Origin: RBG-16-66-20 sp049651845
GTDB lineage: Bacteria; Pseudomonadota; Gammaproteobacteria; Burkholderiales; SG8-39
DNA length: 38,831 bases
Assembly (NCBI GenBank): GCA_049651845.1
Contig: JBASCW010000130.1
Location: 1 to 38,831, forward strand
Reading direction: 5' to 3'
Shown: positions 26,991 to 35,498 of the stretch, one piece after another
How the letters are laid out: each line of letters opens with the position of its first letter
Position numbering within the stretch: position 1 is the first letter of the stretch
The notes under the pieces: generated by a model
Databases searched by the model: none
Told to the model about the DNA's origin: nothing
What the model saw: the letters and a program-made list of their open reading frames with translations, nothing else
Made by a program: the position numbers and the translations under genes

Positions 26991-27329
26991 CTATTCCCCT
27001 TTGCCGGGGTTCGGGTCGAAGAACTTGTTGTACTTGTCGGGCACTTCCTTCCAGTCGTCGGCGTCCGGCGGCGGCGTGCCCTTGCGGGTGATGTTCGGCC
27101 ACTTCTTCGCGTACTCGGTGTTCAGACCCAGCCACTTGTCGGCCTGCGCGTCGGAATCGGGCACGATCGCCTTGGGCGGGCATTCCGGCTCGCACACGCC
27201 GCAGTCGATGCACTCGTCCGGGTGGATGACGAGCATGTTCGCGCCCTCGTAGAAGCAGTCCACGGGGCAGACTTCGATGCAATCCATGTGCTTGCACTTG
27301 ATGCAGGCTTCGGTGACGACGTAGGTCAT
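26991..27329 (-). CDS. fdxA: 7Fe ferredoxin FdxA
   Basis: A 112-residue ferredoxin carrying one [3Fe-4S] and one [4Fe-4S] cluster. The cysteines C9, C17 and C50 should bind the 3Fe cluster, and C21, C40, C43 and C46 the 4Fe cluster. C12 and C25 would be free, the same pattern shifted by one as Azotobacter ferredoxin I. The long C-terminal extension with WLGLNTEYAKKWPNIT is typical of FdxA. It is the first gene of the aconitase X operon. The ATG has AAGG/GAGAG upstream, and a GATAAT box lies 34 bases before it. Confidence 0.94.
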   Translation of the reverse strand: MTYVVTEACIKCKHMDCIEVCPVDCFYEGANMLVIHPDECIDCGVCEPECPPKAIVPDSDAQADKWLGLNTEYAKKWPNITRKGTPPPDADDWKEVPDKYNKFFDPNPGKGE

Positions 27330-27363
27330 GCCTTGTTCTCTCGCGGTTGCGGCTGGAAAGGCG

Positions 27364-27369
27364 CGATTA
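27364..27369 (-). promoter_or_regulatory. Possible fdxA -10 (GATAAT) inside GCGATTATCGC palindrome
   Basis: On the minus strand GATAAT lies 34 bases upstream of the fdxA ATG, centred in an 11-base perfect palindrome (27361-27371, read GCGATTATCGC on the plus strand). A clear -35 is not visible, so this is a weak promoter call. Confidence 0.35.
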
Positions 27370-27374
27370 TCGCA

Positions 27375-27893
27375 CTACGGAAGCACGAAATCGTAGCTCG
27401 CCTGCAGCATACTGCCGGTGCGCGACGTCTTCACCACCAGCGCGCGATCCGCGCCGCGCGACTCGCCCGGAAAGTAGAGCTGCGTGGTGAGGATTTTCCC
27501 GCCCGGCGCCTGCAGCTTGACGTGGATGTGGCGCGGCCGCCCCGAATACGGCGGCGGCAGGTTGGTCTCGAGCGTGTAGCGCCCCTGCGCGTCGGTGCGC
27601 ACGATGCCGCGGTAGCGGTAGCCGCTGTTGTCGTAATTCCCTTCGGCGTCGGCCTGCCAAAAATCGAGCGCGACGCCCGCGAGCGGCCTGCAGTCGGCCG
27701 AGCGCACCACGCCGCTCAGCACCAGCTTCTCGCCCTTCGAGCCGGGCTCGGCGATGCTCGCGCGCGCCGGCGCGCCGGCCTTGTAGAACGGGCCCTCCAT
27801 GTCGGCGGGCGTCGGCTTGCCGCAATCGGTCTGGGCGCCCGCGCCGAACGGCAGCGCGAGCGCGGCCGCGAGCAATGTCCTGCGCGTGATCAC
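27375..27893 (-). CDS. Exported intradiol dioxygenase-like protein
   Basis: A 172-residue protein with a Tat-like signal MITRRTLLAAALALPFGAGA and, after it, an intradiol ring-cleavage dioxygenase fold. The iron-ligand type residues are present: Tyr in NYDNSGYRYRG (Y87 or Y92), Y116 in PPYSG, and H122 and H124 in RPRHIHVKL. Ferric intradiol enzymes open catechol-type rings between the hydroxyls. Most are cytoplasmic dimers of 200-300 residues; this one is short and exported, like the small extracellular group. It starts at GTG overlapping the marR stop by 4 nt, so regulator and enzyme are translated together. Substrate unknown. Confidence 0.85.
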   Translation of the reverse strand: MITRRTLLAAALALPFGAGAQTDCGKPTPADMEGPFYKAGAPARASIAEPGSKGEKLVLSGVVRSADCRPLAGVALDFWQADAEGNYDNSGYRYRGIVRTDAQGRYTLETNLPPPYSGRPRHIHVKLQAPGGKILTTQLYFPGESRGADRALVVKTSRTGSMLQASYDFVLP

Positions 27894-28375
27894 CCGGTGA
27901 GTTTATCGAGCAACTTCCTCAGCGTCACCCGTTCGGCCGGAGCGAGGCGCGCCGCGAACGCCGAGTCGTGGGCGCGCACCCGGCGGCCGAGCTCCCGCAG
28001 CCGCGCTTCGCCGCGCGGCGTCAGGTACAGGCCCCAGGCGCGGCCGTCACCGGGGCGGTCGCGCCGCTCGGCGAGCCCGCGCGCCTCCAGCCAGTCTGCC
28101 GTCATCATGGCGCCCGAGCGCGCGGTGCCGAGCGCGGCGCCGAGCGCGCTCTGCGTGAGGCCGGGGTTGGCGCGCACGATCACCATCGCGGTATAGCGCG
28201 CCGGCGTGATGTCCGAGCGCCCGGTGGCGCGGTGGAAGGCCTCGAAGCCGGCGAGCTGCGCGCGCCGCAGCACGTAGCCGAGGTGCTGGTCGAGGTCACC
28301 GTAGTTCAGCCCCGGCACACGCTCTATACTGCCGGGACGCGGACCGCGGGACTTGGCTTTTCGCAGGCGGTTCAT
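27890..28375 (-). CDS. MarR-family regulator
   Basis: A 161-residue winged-helix repressor of the MarR type. The core shows YVLRRAQLAGFEAFHRATG, the recognition region GLTQSALGAALGTARSGAM and the wing RRDRPGDGRAWGLYLT. MarR proteins release DNA on binding small, often aromatic, ligands. The ATG at 28375 is 57 bp from the divergent transporter gene, with an inverted repeat between them. The frame stays open upstream, across the promoter and into the antisense of the next gene, but without homology. It is probably the local regulator of the dioxygenase and the Liv-type transporter. Confidence 0.88.
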   Translation of the reverse strand: MNRLRKAKSRGPRPGSIERVPGLNYGDLDQHLGYVLRRAQLAGFEAFHRATGRSDITPARYTAMVIVRANPGLTQSALGAALGTARSGAMMTADWLEARGLAERRDRPGDGRAWGLYLTPRGEARLRELGRRVRAHDSAFAARLAPAERVTLRKLLDKLTG

Positions 28376-28377
28376 CG

Positions 28378-28410
28378 TTGACCCGTTGATTGTAATGCTA
28401 TATAACAATC
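28378..28410 (+). promoter_or_regulatory. Liv operon promoter with MarR-like operator
   Basis: TTGACC (28378-28383), a 17-bp spacer and TATAAC (28401-28406) make a good sigma-70 promoter. The inverted repeat GATTGT-N11-ACAATC (28388-28393 and 28405-28410) lies between and over the -10, where a bound MarR dimer would block polymerase. A strong GGAGGAGG ribosome site follows before the ATG at 28433. On the minus strand the same repeat contains TACAAT, a possible marR -10, so one operator could control both genes. Confidence 0.7.
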
Positions 28411-28432
28411 GGCCATTCCTGGAGGAGGAACC

Positions 28433-29644
28433 ATGAACCGCCGCGACTTCAACAAGGCCGCCGCCGCTGTCGGCGCCGCCACCGCGTTTTCCCCGCTCAA
28501 CGTGCGCGCCCAGGCGCAGCGCCTCAAGGTCGGCGTGCTGCTGCCGCGCTCCGGCGTGCAGGCCGGCATCGGCCAGGACTGCCACCGCGGCGTGGAGGTC
28601 ACCACCGGCGTTCTCAGGGAGCTCGGCCTGCCGGGCCTCGACATCCTGAACGGCGACACGGAGTCGAACGTCGACGTCGCGCGCTCCCGCGCCGAGCGCC
28701 TGATCAGCGACGGTGCGCAGCTGCTGGTTGGTGCCTTCGATTCGGGCCAGACCACTGCCATCGCCCAGGTCGCCGAGCAGCGCGGCATCCCGCTGGTGAT
28801 CAACATCGCCGCGGCCCCGCCGATCACCGAGCAGGGCTACAAGTTCGTGTTCCGCAACTTCCCGACCGCGCCGATGATCCTCGGCGACGCGTTCGCCAAC
28901 CAGCTCGAGGTGTTCGCGGCCGCCGGCGTCGCGCCGAAGACCGCCGTGTTCATGCACGTGAACGACACCTTCGGCGTCGCCATGCAGAAGGGCTTCACCG
29001 GCGTGATGGAGAAATTTCCCCAGATTCCCTACAAGGTGGTGGACACCATCGCCTACGATCCAGCGGCGCGCGACCTGTCGGTCGAAGTGGCGAAGGCCAA
29101 GGCCTCCGGCGCGGAGTCGCTGGTCATGGTTAGCCGGCTAAACGACGCGATCCTGATCACGCGTGAACTCGTCAAGCAGCGCTGGAACCCGATGACGGTG
29201 CTCAGCATGGGCCCAGGCTGGTACGAGGACCAGTACCTGAAGACGCTCGGCAAGCTCGGCGACGGGCCGATGAGCTTCGTGCCCTGGTACGACCCGAACA
29301 AGAAGCTCTCGAAGCAGCTCGAGGCAGCGCACACCAAGGCCTACCCCGAGATCAACCTGAACACCAACCACATCTACACCTTCGAGGCGCTGCTCATCGC
29401 CGCCGACGCCTTCAAGCGCGCCGGCTCGGCCAATCCCAAGGCGCTCGCCGACGCGATCCGCGCGACCAACATCAAGGACAACGTCAGCACCGGGCCCGGC
29501 ATCCAGTTCGACGCCAAGGGGCAGAACGACAAGCTGAAGAACTCCGCGATCCAGAACCGTGGCGGCAAGCTGGTGGTCGTGGCGCCGAAAGGTGCGTCGA
29601 ACGCCAAGCCCGAATTGCCGATGACGCCCTACGACAAGCGCTGA
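28433..29644 (+). CDS. Liv-type ABC transporter substrate-binding protein
   Basis: A 403-residue periplasmic type-I binding protein of the branched-chain amino acid/amide family. The signal sequence has a twin-arginine look (MNRRDFNKAAAA) and an RAQA end. The mature protein starts LKVGVLLPRSG, the first strand of the fold, and includes the LVGAFDSGQTTAIAQVAEQ and GPGWYEDQYLKTLG segments. It captures the ligand for the LivHMGF transporter encoded downstream. In betaproteobacteria such proteins bind amino acids, amides, urea or aromatic acids, so the ligand is open; the MarR and dioxygenase neighbours lean towards an aromatic. Strong GGAGGAGG ribosome site. Confidence 0.92.
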   Translation: MNRRDFNKAAAAVGAATAFSPLNVRAQAQRLKVGVLLPRSGVQAGIGQDCHRGVEVTTGVLRELGLPGLDILNGDTESNVDVARSRAERLISDGAQLLVGAFDSGQTTAIAQVAEQRGIPLVINIAAAPPITEQGYKFVFRNFPTAPMILGDAFANQLEVFAAAGVAPKTAVFMHVNDTFGVAMQKGFTGVMEKFPQIPYKVVDTIAYDPAARDLSVEVAKAKASGAESLVMVSRLNDAILITRELVKQRWNPMTVLSMGPGWYEDQYLKTLGKLGDGPMSFVPWYDPNKKLSKQLEAAHTKAYPEINLNTNHIYTFEALLIAADAFKRAGSANPKALADAIRATNIKDNVSTGPGIQFDAKGQNDKLKNSAIQNRGGKLVVVAPKGASNAKPELPMTPYDKR

Positions 29645-29647
29645 CGG

Positions 29648-29669
29648 CGGGCGGGGTTGCTTCCGCCCG
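29648..29669. promoter_or_regulatory. GC hairpin between the binding protein gene and livH
   Basis: CGGGCGG and CCGCCCG form a perfect 7-bp stem with an 8-base loop, 3 bp after the binding protein stop. There is no T-run. It is likely an mRNA-stabilising or attenuating hairpin that keeps the binding protein in excess over the membrane subunits. Confidence 0.45.
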
Positions 29670-29679
29670 AACCCGCATT

Positions 29680-30552
29680 TTGCCAGCTGAGATCTATCTC
29701 AACGTCGCTGCCAGCGGGCTGCTGACGGGGCTCGTCTACGGGCTGATGGCGCTCGGCCTGTCGGTGATCTTCGGCGTGGTGCGCGTCGTCAATTTCGCCC
29801 ACGGCGAAATGATGACGCTGGCCATGTACCTGACGCTGGTGCTGTTCGGCGCGCTCAAGCTCGACCCGCTCGTGCTGCTGGTACCGATCGCCGCCGTGCT
29901 GTTCGTCTTCGGCTACCTGCTGCAGCGCGCGCTCATCAACCCCTTCATCAACCGGCCCGAGCACAGCCAGTTCATGCTGCTGGTCGCCGTAGCGCTGATC
30001 CTGGTGAACCTCCAGCTCATCGTATTCGGCCCCGACGCGCGCGGCATCCGCACCACCTACTCGTTCGACAGCTTCCAGATCGGCAAGCTGATCGTGGACG
30101 CCTCCAAGGTCTACGCCGCCGGCGCGGCGCTGGTGGTGGCGGCGGCGCTGTTCGCGTTCTTCAGGTACACGCTGCTCGGCAAGGCGATCCGCGCCTGCGC
30201 CGATAACTACGACGGCGCGCGCGTGGTCGGCCTGGACGTGAAGCGCCTGTACGCGCTCACCTTCGGCCTGGGCGCCGCCTGCGTCGGCGCCGCCGGGGCG
30301 ATGCTGATGGTGGTGATCGACGTCACGCCGGCGATCGGGCCGGCGTACACGCTGCTCGCGTTCGTCATCGTCATCACCGGGGGCCTCGGCTCGATGCCGG
30401 GCGCCTTGCTCGGCGGGCTGCTGATCGGCGTCACCGAAGCGCTCGGCGGCGTGCTGTTCACGCCCTCGGCGAAGAGCATGTTCGCCTTCGGGCTGCTGGT
30501 GCTGGTGCTGCTGTTCCGGCCGCAGGGCATCCTCGGCAGGAAGGCGGCGTGA
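29680..30552 (+). CDS. livH: LivH-type ABC permease
   Basis: A 290-residue inner-membrane permease with about eight hydrophobic segments. Family segments are GLVYGLMALGLSVIFGVVRVVNFAHGEMM near the N-terminus (read here in two parts: LSVIFGVVRVVNFAHGEM and the helix before it) and ITGGLGSMPGALLGGLLIG near the C-terminus. It ends in FRPQGILGRKAA as usual for LivH. The start is TTG at 29680 without a clear ribosome site; no ATG or GTG fits the family N-terminus. It overlaps livM by 4 nt. Confidence 0.92.
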   Translation: MPAEIYLNVAASGLLTGLVYGLMALGLSVIFGVVRVVNFAHGEMMTLAMYLTLVLFGALKLDPLVLLVPIAAVLFVFGYLLQRALINPFINRPEHSQFMLLVAVALILVNLQLIVFGPDARGIRTTYSFDSFQIGKLIVDASKVYAAGAALVVAAALFAFFRYTLLGKAIRACADNYDGARVVGLDVKRLYALTFGLGAACVGAAGAMLMVVIDVTPAIGPAYTLLAFVIVITGGLGSMPGALLGGLLIGVTEALGGVLFTPSAKSMFAFGLLVLVLLFRPQGILGRKAA

Positions 30553-31544
30553 TCGCGCGACTGCTCGAAGGCGTGCCGCGCCGGGGCCTGGTCGCCCTCG
30601 GCGCGCTGCTCGCGCTGCTGCTTGTGTTTCCCGCCTTCGCGAGCGGCTACCTGCTGGCCGTCGCCTTCCTGATCCTGTACTTCGCCTACGTCGGCCAGGC
30701 CTGGAACATCATGATGGGCTTTGCCGGCCAGCTTTCGCTCGGGCATTCGCTCTACGTGGGCCTGGGCGCCTACACCGCCGCCGCGCTCTACGTGCATTTC
30801 GGCATCAGCCCCTGGATCGGGCTGCTGGCGTCGATCGCGGTTTGCGCGCTGGCCGGCGCGGCCATCGGCTTCCTCGCCTTCCGCTTTGGCGTCGCCGGCG
30901 TGTACTTCGCCATCCTCACCATCGCCTTCGCCGAGTTCGCGCGCATCGGCTTCGACCATTTCACCTGGGTGCAGGGCTCCTCCGGCTTCTTCCTGCCGGT
31001 CGCCAACTACGCCAGGAACGACCTGTGGAACCTGCGCGGCAGCCCGACCATGTTCTACTACCTGATGCTCGGCCTGACCGTGGCGGCGTTCGTGCTCTGC
31101 CACGCGCTGCTGCGCAGCCGGATGGGCTACTACTGGCTGGCGATCCGCGAAAGCCCCGAGGCCGCGCAGGCGCTCGGCGTCAACGTGTTCCGCTACAAGC
31201 TGATTGCCGTCGTCATCTCGGCGGCCATGACCTCGCTCTCCGGCGTGGTGTTCGCGTTCTACTACAACAACCTCTTCCCCGAGCAGATCTTCCACATCTC
31301 GCGCTCGATCGAGTTCATCCTCGGCCCGATCATCGGCGGCATCGGCACGCTGTTCGGCCCGATCGTCGGCGCCGCACTGCTCACGCTGCTCTCGGACGGC
31401 ATCACCGAGGGCCTCGCCGCGCTGGGCTGGGAGATCCCGGGCGTCAAGCAGGTGTTCTACGGCGTGGTGCTGCTGGTGGTGATCACTTTCCTGCCGCACG
31501 GCATCTGGCCCGCGATCGCCCGCAGGCTGGGCTTGGGGAAATGA
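30549..31544 (+). CDS. livM: LivM-type ABC permease
   Basis: A 331-residue permease, the second membrane subunit of the transporter, with about nine or ten hydrophobic segments. Typical segments are YVGQAWNIMMGFAGQLSLGH, AIRESPEAAQALGVNVFRYK and GPIIGGIGTLFGPIVGAAL. The GTG start lies in the livH stop (GTGA), and the TGA overlaps the livG ATG (ATGA). Both overlaps point to coupled translation and equal amounts of the two permeases. Confidence 0.93.
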   Translation: MIARLLEGVPRRGLVALGALLALLLVFPAFASGYLLAVAFLILYFAYVGQAWNIMMGFAGQLSLGHSLYVGLGAYTAAALYVHFGISPWIGLLASIAVCALAGAAIGFLAFRFGVAGVYFAILTIAFAEFARIGFDHFTWVQGSSGFFLPVANYARNDLWNLRGSPTMFYYLMLGLTVAAFVLCHALLRSRMGYYWLAIRESPEAAQALGVNVFRYKLIAVVISAAMTSLSGVVFAFYYNNLFPEQIFHISRSIEFILGPIIGGIGTLFGPIVGAALLTLLSDGITEGLAALGWEIPGVKQVFYGVVLLVVITFLPHGIWPAIARRLGLGK

Positions 31545-32262
31545 TGCTGCGTGTAGAAGGGATTTCGAAATCGTTTCGCGGCTTGAAGGCCGTCTCGCAA
31601 GCGTCCTTCGAGGTACCGCAGGGCGGCATCGTCGCGCTGATCGGGCCCAACGGCGCCGGCAAGACCACCTGCTTCAACATGATCGCGGGGGTGTTTCCTC
31701 CCGACGCCGGGAGGATCGTTTTCAGGGAAGAGGAAATGCACGGCAGGCGGCCCGACCAGGTCTGCGCGGCGTGCATCGGCCGCACCTTCCAGATCGTCAA
31801 GCCCTTCGCCGGGCTGTCCGTGCTCGATAACGTGATCGTCGGTGCATTGCTCAGGGAGAAGAGCGTGTCGTCGGCACGGCGGCATTCGCTGGCGGTGCTG
31901 GAAAAACTGGGCCTGGAGAGGAAGCGGGACCTGCCCGCCTCCTCGCTCACGCTGCCGGACCGCAAGCGCCTGGAAGTCGCGCGCGCGCTCGCGACGCGGC
32001 CGCGGCTGCTGCTGCTGGACGAGGTCATGGCCGGCCTGCGGCCGACCGAGTGCGACGAGATGGTGGCCGTGTTCCGCGACCTGAACCGCGCCGACGGGCT
32101 CACGATCCTGCTGATCGAGCACGTGATGCGCGCGGTGATGGCGCTGGCGCAGAGCATCGTGGTGCTGCACCACGGCGAGATCATCGCGCGCGGCGCGCCT
32201 GCCGAGGTCGTGCGCGACCCGGCGGTGCTGGAGTGCTACCTCGGCGAGGAGACCGAGGTCTG

Positions 32263-32263
<1 letters not shown>
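31541..32263 (+). CDS. livG: LivG-type ABC ATPase
   Basis: A 240-residue ATPase. Walker A GPNGAGKT is at 35-42 and Walker B LLLLDEV at 156-162. The signature motif, normally LSGGQ or LSYGQ, reads SLTLPDRKRLE here (135-145), a change known from one LivG subgroup in which the Arg/Lys-rich segment replaces the Gly pair. A second ATG directly follows the first (31544). The pair LivG-LivF would power the LivHM permeases with two unlike ATP sites. Confidence 0.92.
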
Positions 32264-32979
<716 letters not shown>

Positions 32980-33000
32980 GCCCGGCTCGCGGCCGCGCCG

Positions 33001-33603
33001 CTACAGCGGCGTGAGCACGCCGTTGACGAGCTTCACGCGCGAGCCCTGCTTGAGCGAGGCGTGCGACTGCTGCATGATGATGCGGGAGCTGCCGTCGTCG
33101 AAAAGCACGCCGATCTCGAAGGTCCTGCCCTCGGGCGCCTTGTTCTCGACGACGTTGCCGACCACCGCGCCGCCCGCCGCGCCGACCACGGTACCCGCCG
33201 TGCGATTGCCTGGGCCGCCGATCGCGTAGCCGAGCACGCCGCCGATCAGGGCACCCGTCGCGGTGCCGCCGCCCACCCTCCTCGGCTGCTCGATCTCGCG
33301 GATGCCGGTGACCGTGCCGCATTCGGGACAGGCCGGCGCCTTGGGCTGGGCGGATGCGGCCGGGGCGCCGCTCTTCTTCGCCATGATGCGCTGGATCACC
33401 GCGTCGCTCACGCCGCCCTGCTTGAGCTTGACCAGGCCGTCCGCGCTGGTGTCGAAATTCGGCTCCGCCGAGTCGATCGCCTGGATCACCGTGGCCTCGC
33501 CCAGACCGCCCTGCACCATCTTGATGACGTCCTCGTTCGTCATCGGCGCGGCGATGGCCGCGAGCGGAACGGCGAACATCAGCATGCACAGAAATCTCTT
33601 CAT
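33001..33603 (-). CDS. Glycine-zipper 2TM envelope protein
   Basis: A 200-residue exported protein with signal peptide MKRFLCMLMFAVPLAAIAAP. Residues about 22-75 form a helical repeat-like module (NEDVIKMVQGGLGEATVIQA and KLKQGGVSDAVIQRIM). A CPECG segment comes next, then a glycine zipper of two membrane-spanning stretches (GALIGGVLGYAIGGPGNRTA and VVGAAGGAVVGN), and a beta-rich end DDGSSRIIMQQSHASLKQG. Such proteins are found in the outer membrane or periplasm and resemble SlyB/17-kDa antigens; the exact role is unknown. The ATG overlaps the stop of the Bug gene (ATGA). Confidence 0.85.
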   Translation of the reverse strand: MKRFLCMLMFAVPLAAIAAPMTNEDVIKMVQGGLGEATVIQAIDSAEPNFDTSADGLVKLKQGGVSDAVIQRIMAKKSGAPAASAQPKAPACPECGTVTGIREIEQPRRVGGGTATGALIGGVLGYAIGGPGNRTAGTVVGAAGGAVVGNVVENKAPEGRTFEIGVLFDDGSSRIIMQQSHASLKQGSRVKLVNGVLTPL

Positions 33604-34553
33604 TGTTGGGATCTTATACCAGCCTTGCGAATCACCTCTCCCCAGCGCGGCGTGTCGCGGCGGATGATGTCGGCGAACTCGGCCGGTGTCGTGCCGGTGA
33701 CGAGCAAGCCGTACTTCAGGATCTGCTCGCGGCCTTCGGCCGACTGGATGATGCGGTTGATCTCGGCACTCATGCGCTCGACGATCGCCGCAGACGTGCC
33801 GGCCGGCGCCATGATGCCGTTCCAGCCCGCGACGTCGAGCGGGTAGCCTTGCTCTGCGAAGGTCGGCAGATCGGGCAGTGCCGGCCAGCGTTTCGGCCCG
33901 GTCACCGCAAGCGCCACCAGCTTGCCGGACGCGACATGCGGCCCGACGCTGGCGAGGTCATGGATGCCGGTACTGGCGTGGCCGGCAATGATGTCCTGCA
34001 CCGCCGGTCCGGCGCCCCTGTAGGGCACATGCACCATGTCGAAGCCGGCCGCCCCCTTCAGCATCTCGCCGTAGACGTGCGATGAGGAACCGTTGCCGAA
34101 AGAGGCATAACTGACCTTGCCCGGACTGGCCTTGGCCCAGGCGACGAATTCCTTGAGCGACTTCGGCCCGAGCGACGAAGGCACCACCATCGCCAGCACC
34201 GAGAGCCCGAGTTGCGTCACCGGGGCAAAATCCTTCTGCCCGTCGTAGGGCAGCTTCTCGTACATGTGCGGGTTCAAGCTGATGTTGGAGACGTTCGAGT
34301 ACACGAACGTGTAGCCGTCGGGCGCCGCGTTTTTCGCCGCCTCCAGTCCGACGATGCCCTGCGCGCCGGCGCGGTTCTCCGCCAGCACCGGCTGGCCGAG
34401 CACCGGCGCGAGCTTGTCGCCGAGCCAGCGCGTGATGATGTCGGTCTGCCCGCCCGGCGGATAGGGAACGATGATGCGGACGGGTTTGTTGGGCCATGTT
34501 TGTGCGTCGGCCTGAAATGAAATCAAGGCGAGGACTAGAAGAAGATATTTCAT
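33600..34553 (-). CDS. Bug/TctC-family solute-binding protein
   Basis: A 317-residue periplasmic binding protein of the Bug family, the receptor of tripartite tricarboxylate-type transporters and very numerous in betaproteobacteria. A short signal peptide (MKYLLLVLALISFQADA) precedes the family start WPNKPVRIIVPYPPGGQTD. Other hallmarks are ENRAGAQGIVGLEAA, VPYRGAGPAVQDIIAGH and the C-terminal GTTPAEFADIIRRD. Ligands are usually carboxylates or aromatic acids; this one cannot be assigned. No TctA or TctB membrane subunit is in the window. Its ATG directly follows the tauD-like stop (TGAATG). Confidence 0.92.
   Translation of the reverse strand: MKYLLLVLALISFQADAQTWPNKPVRIIVPYPPGGQTDIITRWLGDKLAPVLGQPVLAENRAGAQGIVGLEAAKNAAPDGYTFVYSNVSNISLNPHMYEKLPYDGQKDFAPVTQLGLSVLAMVVPSSLGPKSLKEFVAWAKASPGKVSYASFGNGSSSHVYGEMLKGAAGFDMVHVPYRGAGPAVQDIIAGHASTGIHDLASVGPHVASGKLVALAVTGPKRWPALPDLPTFAEQGYPLDVAGWNGIMAPAGTSAAIVERMSAEINRIIQSAEGREQILKYGLLVTGTTPAEFADIIRRDTPRWGEVIRKAGIRSQQ
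33613..33618 (-). promoter_or_regulatory. -10-like TATAAG before the glycine-zipper gene
   Basis: On the minus strand TATAAG ends 9 bases before the ATG, inside the last codons of the upstream Bug gene. It has the same spacing as the boxes near tatD, mlaE and the HD-GYP regulator, but coding constraint could explain it. Confidence 0.3.
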
Positions 34554-35420
34554 TCAACCCCCGAAGTAAGGCTTGTCACCGGCAATCGTCACGCGGTCCA
34601 TCACGCGGCGGCAGCCGGAGTAGTCGTTGACCGCGATGTGCTGCGTGGAGCGGTTGTCCCAGAGCGCGAGCGAGCCCTTGCGCCAGCGGAAGCGGATCTG
34701 GAACTCAGGCCGCTGGCTGTGGCGGTTGAGGAAGTCTAGCAGGGGCGCCGATTCCTCCTCGGTCATGCCCTCGAAGCGGATCGCGTACACCCAGTTTACG
34801 AACAGGATCTTGCGGCCCGATTCGGGGTGCGTGCGGATGCAGGGATGCGCGACTTCCTTCAGCGCCTCCTCGCTCGCCTGGATGCGCATGCCCTTCAGGT
34901 CGTCATCGGCATAGGTGCCCTGCGGGCCGTACGAGCGCTTCGCGCTGTGCATCACCTTGAGGCCCTCGAGCGTGCGCTGCAAGGCGGGCGATAGCGCCTC
35001 GAAGGCGAGCATCTGGTTGCTCCAGATGGTGTCGCCGCCGACCGCGGGCGATTCGCGCGCATAGAGGCAGGTGCCCAGCACCGGTTCCGGCGAGAACGTC
35101 ATGTCGGAGTGCCAGCGCCCGCCGAAATTCTGGCTCTCCGTTTCGTCCGGCTCGCGCACGATGCGCATCATCTCGGGGTGCCCTTCGAGCGGCTTGATGA
35201 AAGGCGTCGTGGCGAGCGGCCCGAAATGGCGCGCGAAGGCCTTCTGCTGGTCGGGCGTGAGGTCCTGATCGCGCAGGAAGATCACGCAATGCCGCGCAAG
35301 CGCCCGGCGCAACTCCGCGACCACCTCGGCGCCGATCGGCTTCGAGGCAACGACCCCGGAGATCTCCGCGCCACCTGCGCCGCACAACAGGTTGACTGCG
35401 AATCCGCGATAACGGTCCAT
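34554..35420 (-). CDS. TauD/TfdA-family 2-oxoglutarate dioxygenase
   Basis: A 288-residue Fe(II)/2-oxoglutarate dioxygenase. The iron ligands are H104 and D106 in RWHSDMTF and H261 in STQHIAVNDY. R272 and R276 in RRVMDRVTI are placed to bind the 2-oxoglutarate carboxylate. Members oxidise taurine, phenoxyacetates, alkyl sulfates and similar carboxylic or sulfonic acids. The neighbouring Bug binding protein could import the substrate, which makes a small uptake-and-oxidation pair, but the identity is open. First gene of this minus-strand trio and divergent from hslO. Confidence 0.92.
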   Translation of the reverse strand: MDRYRGFAVNLLCGAGGAEISGVVASKPIGAEVVAELRRALARHCVIFLRDQDLTPDQQKAFARHFGPLATTPFIKPLEGHPEMMRIVREPDETESQNFGGRWHSDMTFSPEPVLGTCLYARESPAVGGDTIWSNQMLAFEALSPALQRTLEGLKVMHSAKRSYGPQGTYADDDLKGMRIQASEEALKEVAHPCIRTHPESGRKILFVNWVYAIRFEGMTEEESAPLLDFLNRHSQRPEFQIRFRWRKGSLALWDNRSTQHIAVNDYSGCRRVMDRVTIAGDKPYFGG

Positions 35421-35498
35421 CCGATCCTCCCGTGCGGAATGCTAACCTATCGCCGTGCCCCGAATCCGCTTCAGGGCCGCCGGCGCCACGGGAGGGTA

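Noticed and set aside
28376..28957. Upstream extension of the MarR gene to 355 codons
   Set aside because: It would cross the divergent promoter and run antisense to the binding protein gene; the winged-helix protein starts at 28375.
32980..33000. GCGGCCGC palindrome after livF as a terminator
   Set aside because: It is an 8-bp restriction-type palindrome without loop or T-run; a bidirectional terminator is not supported.
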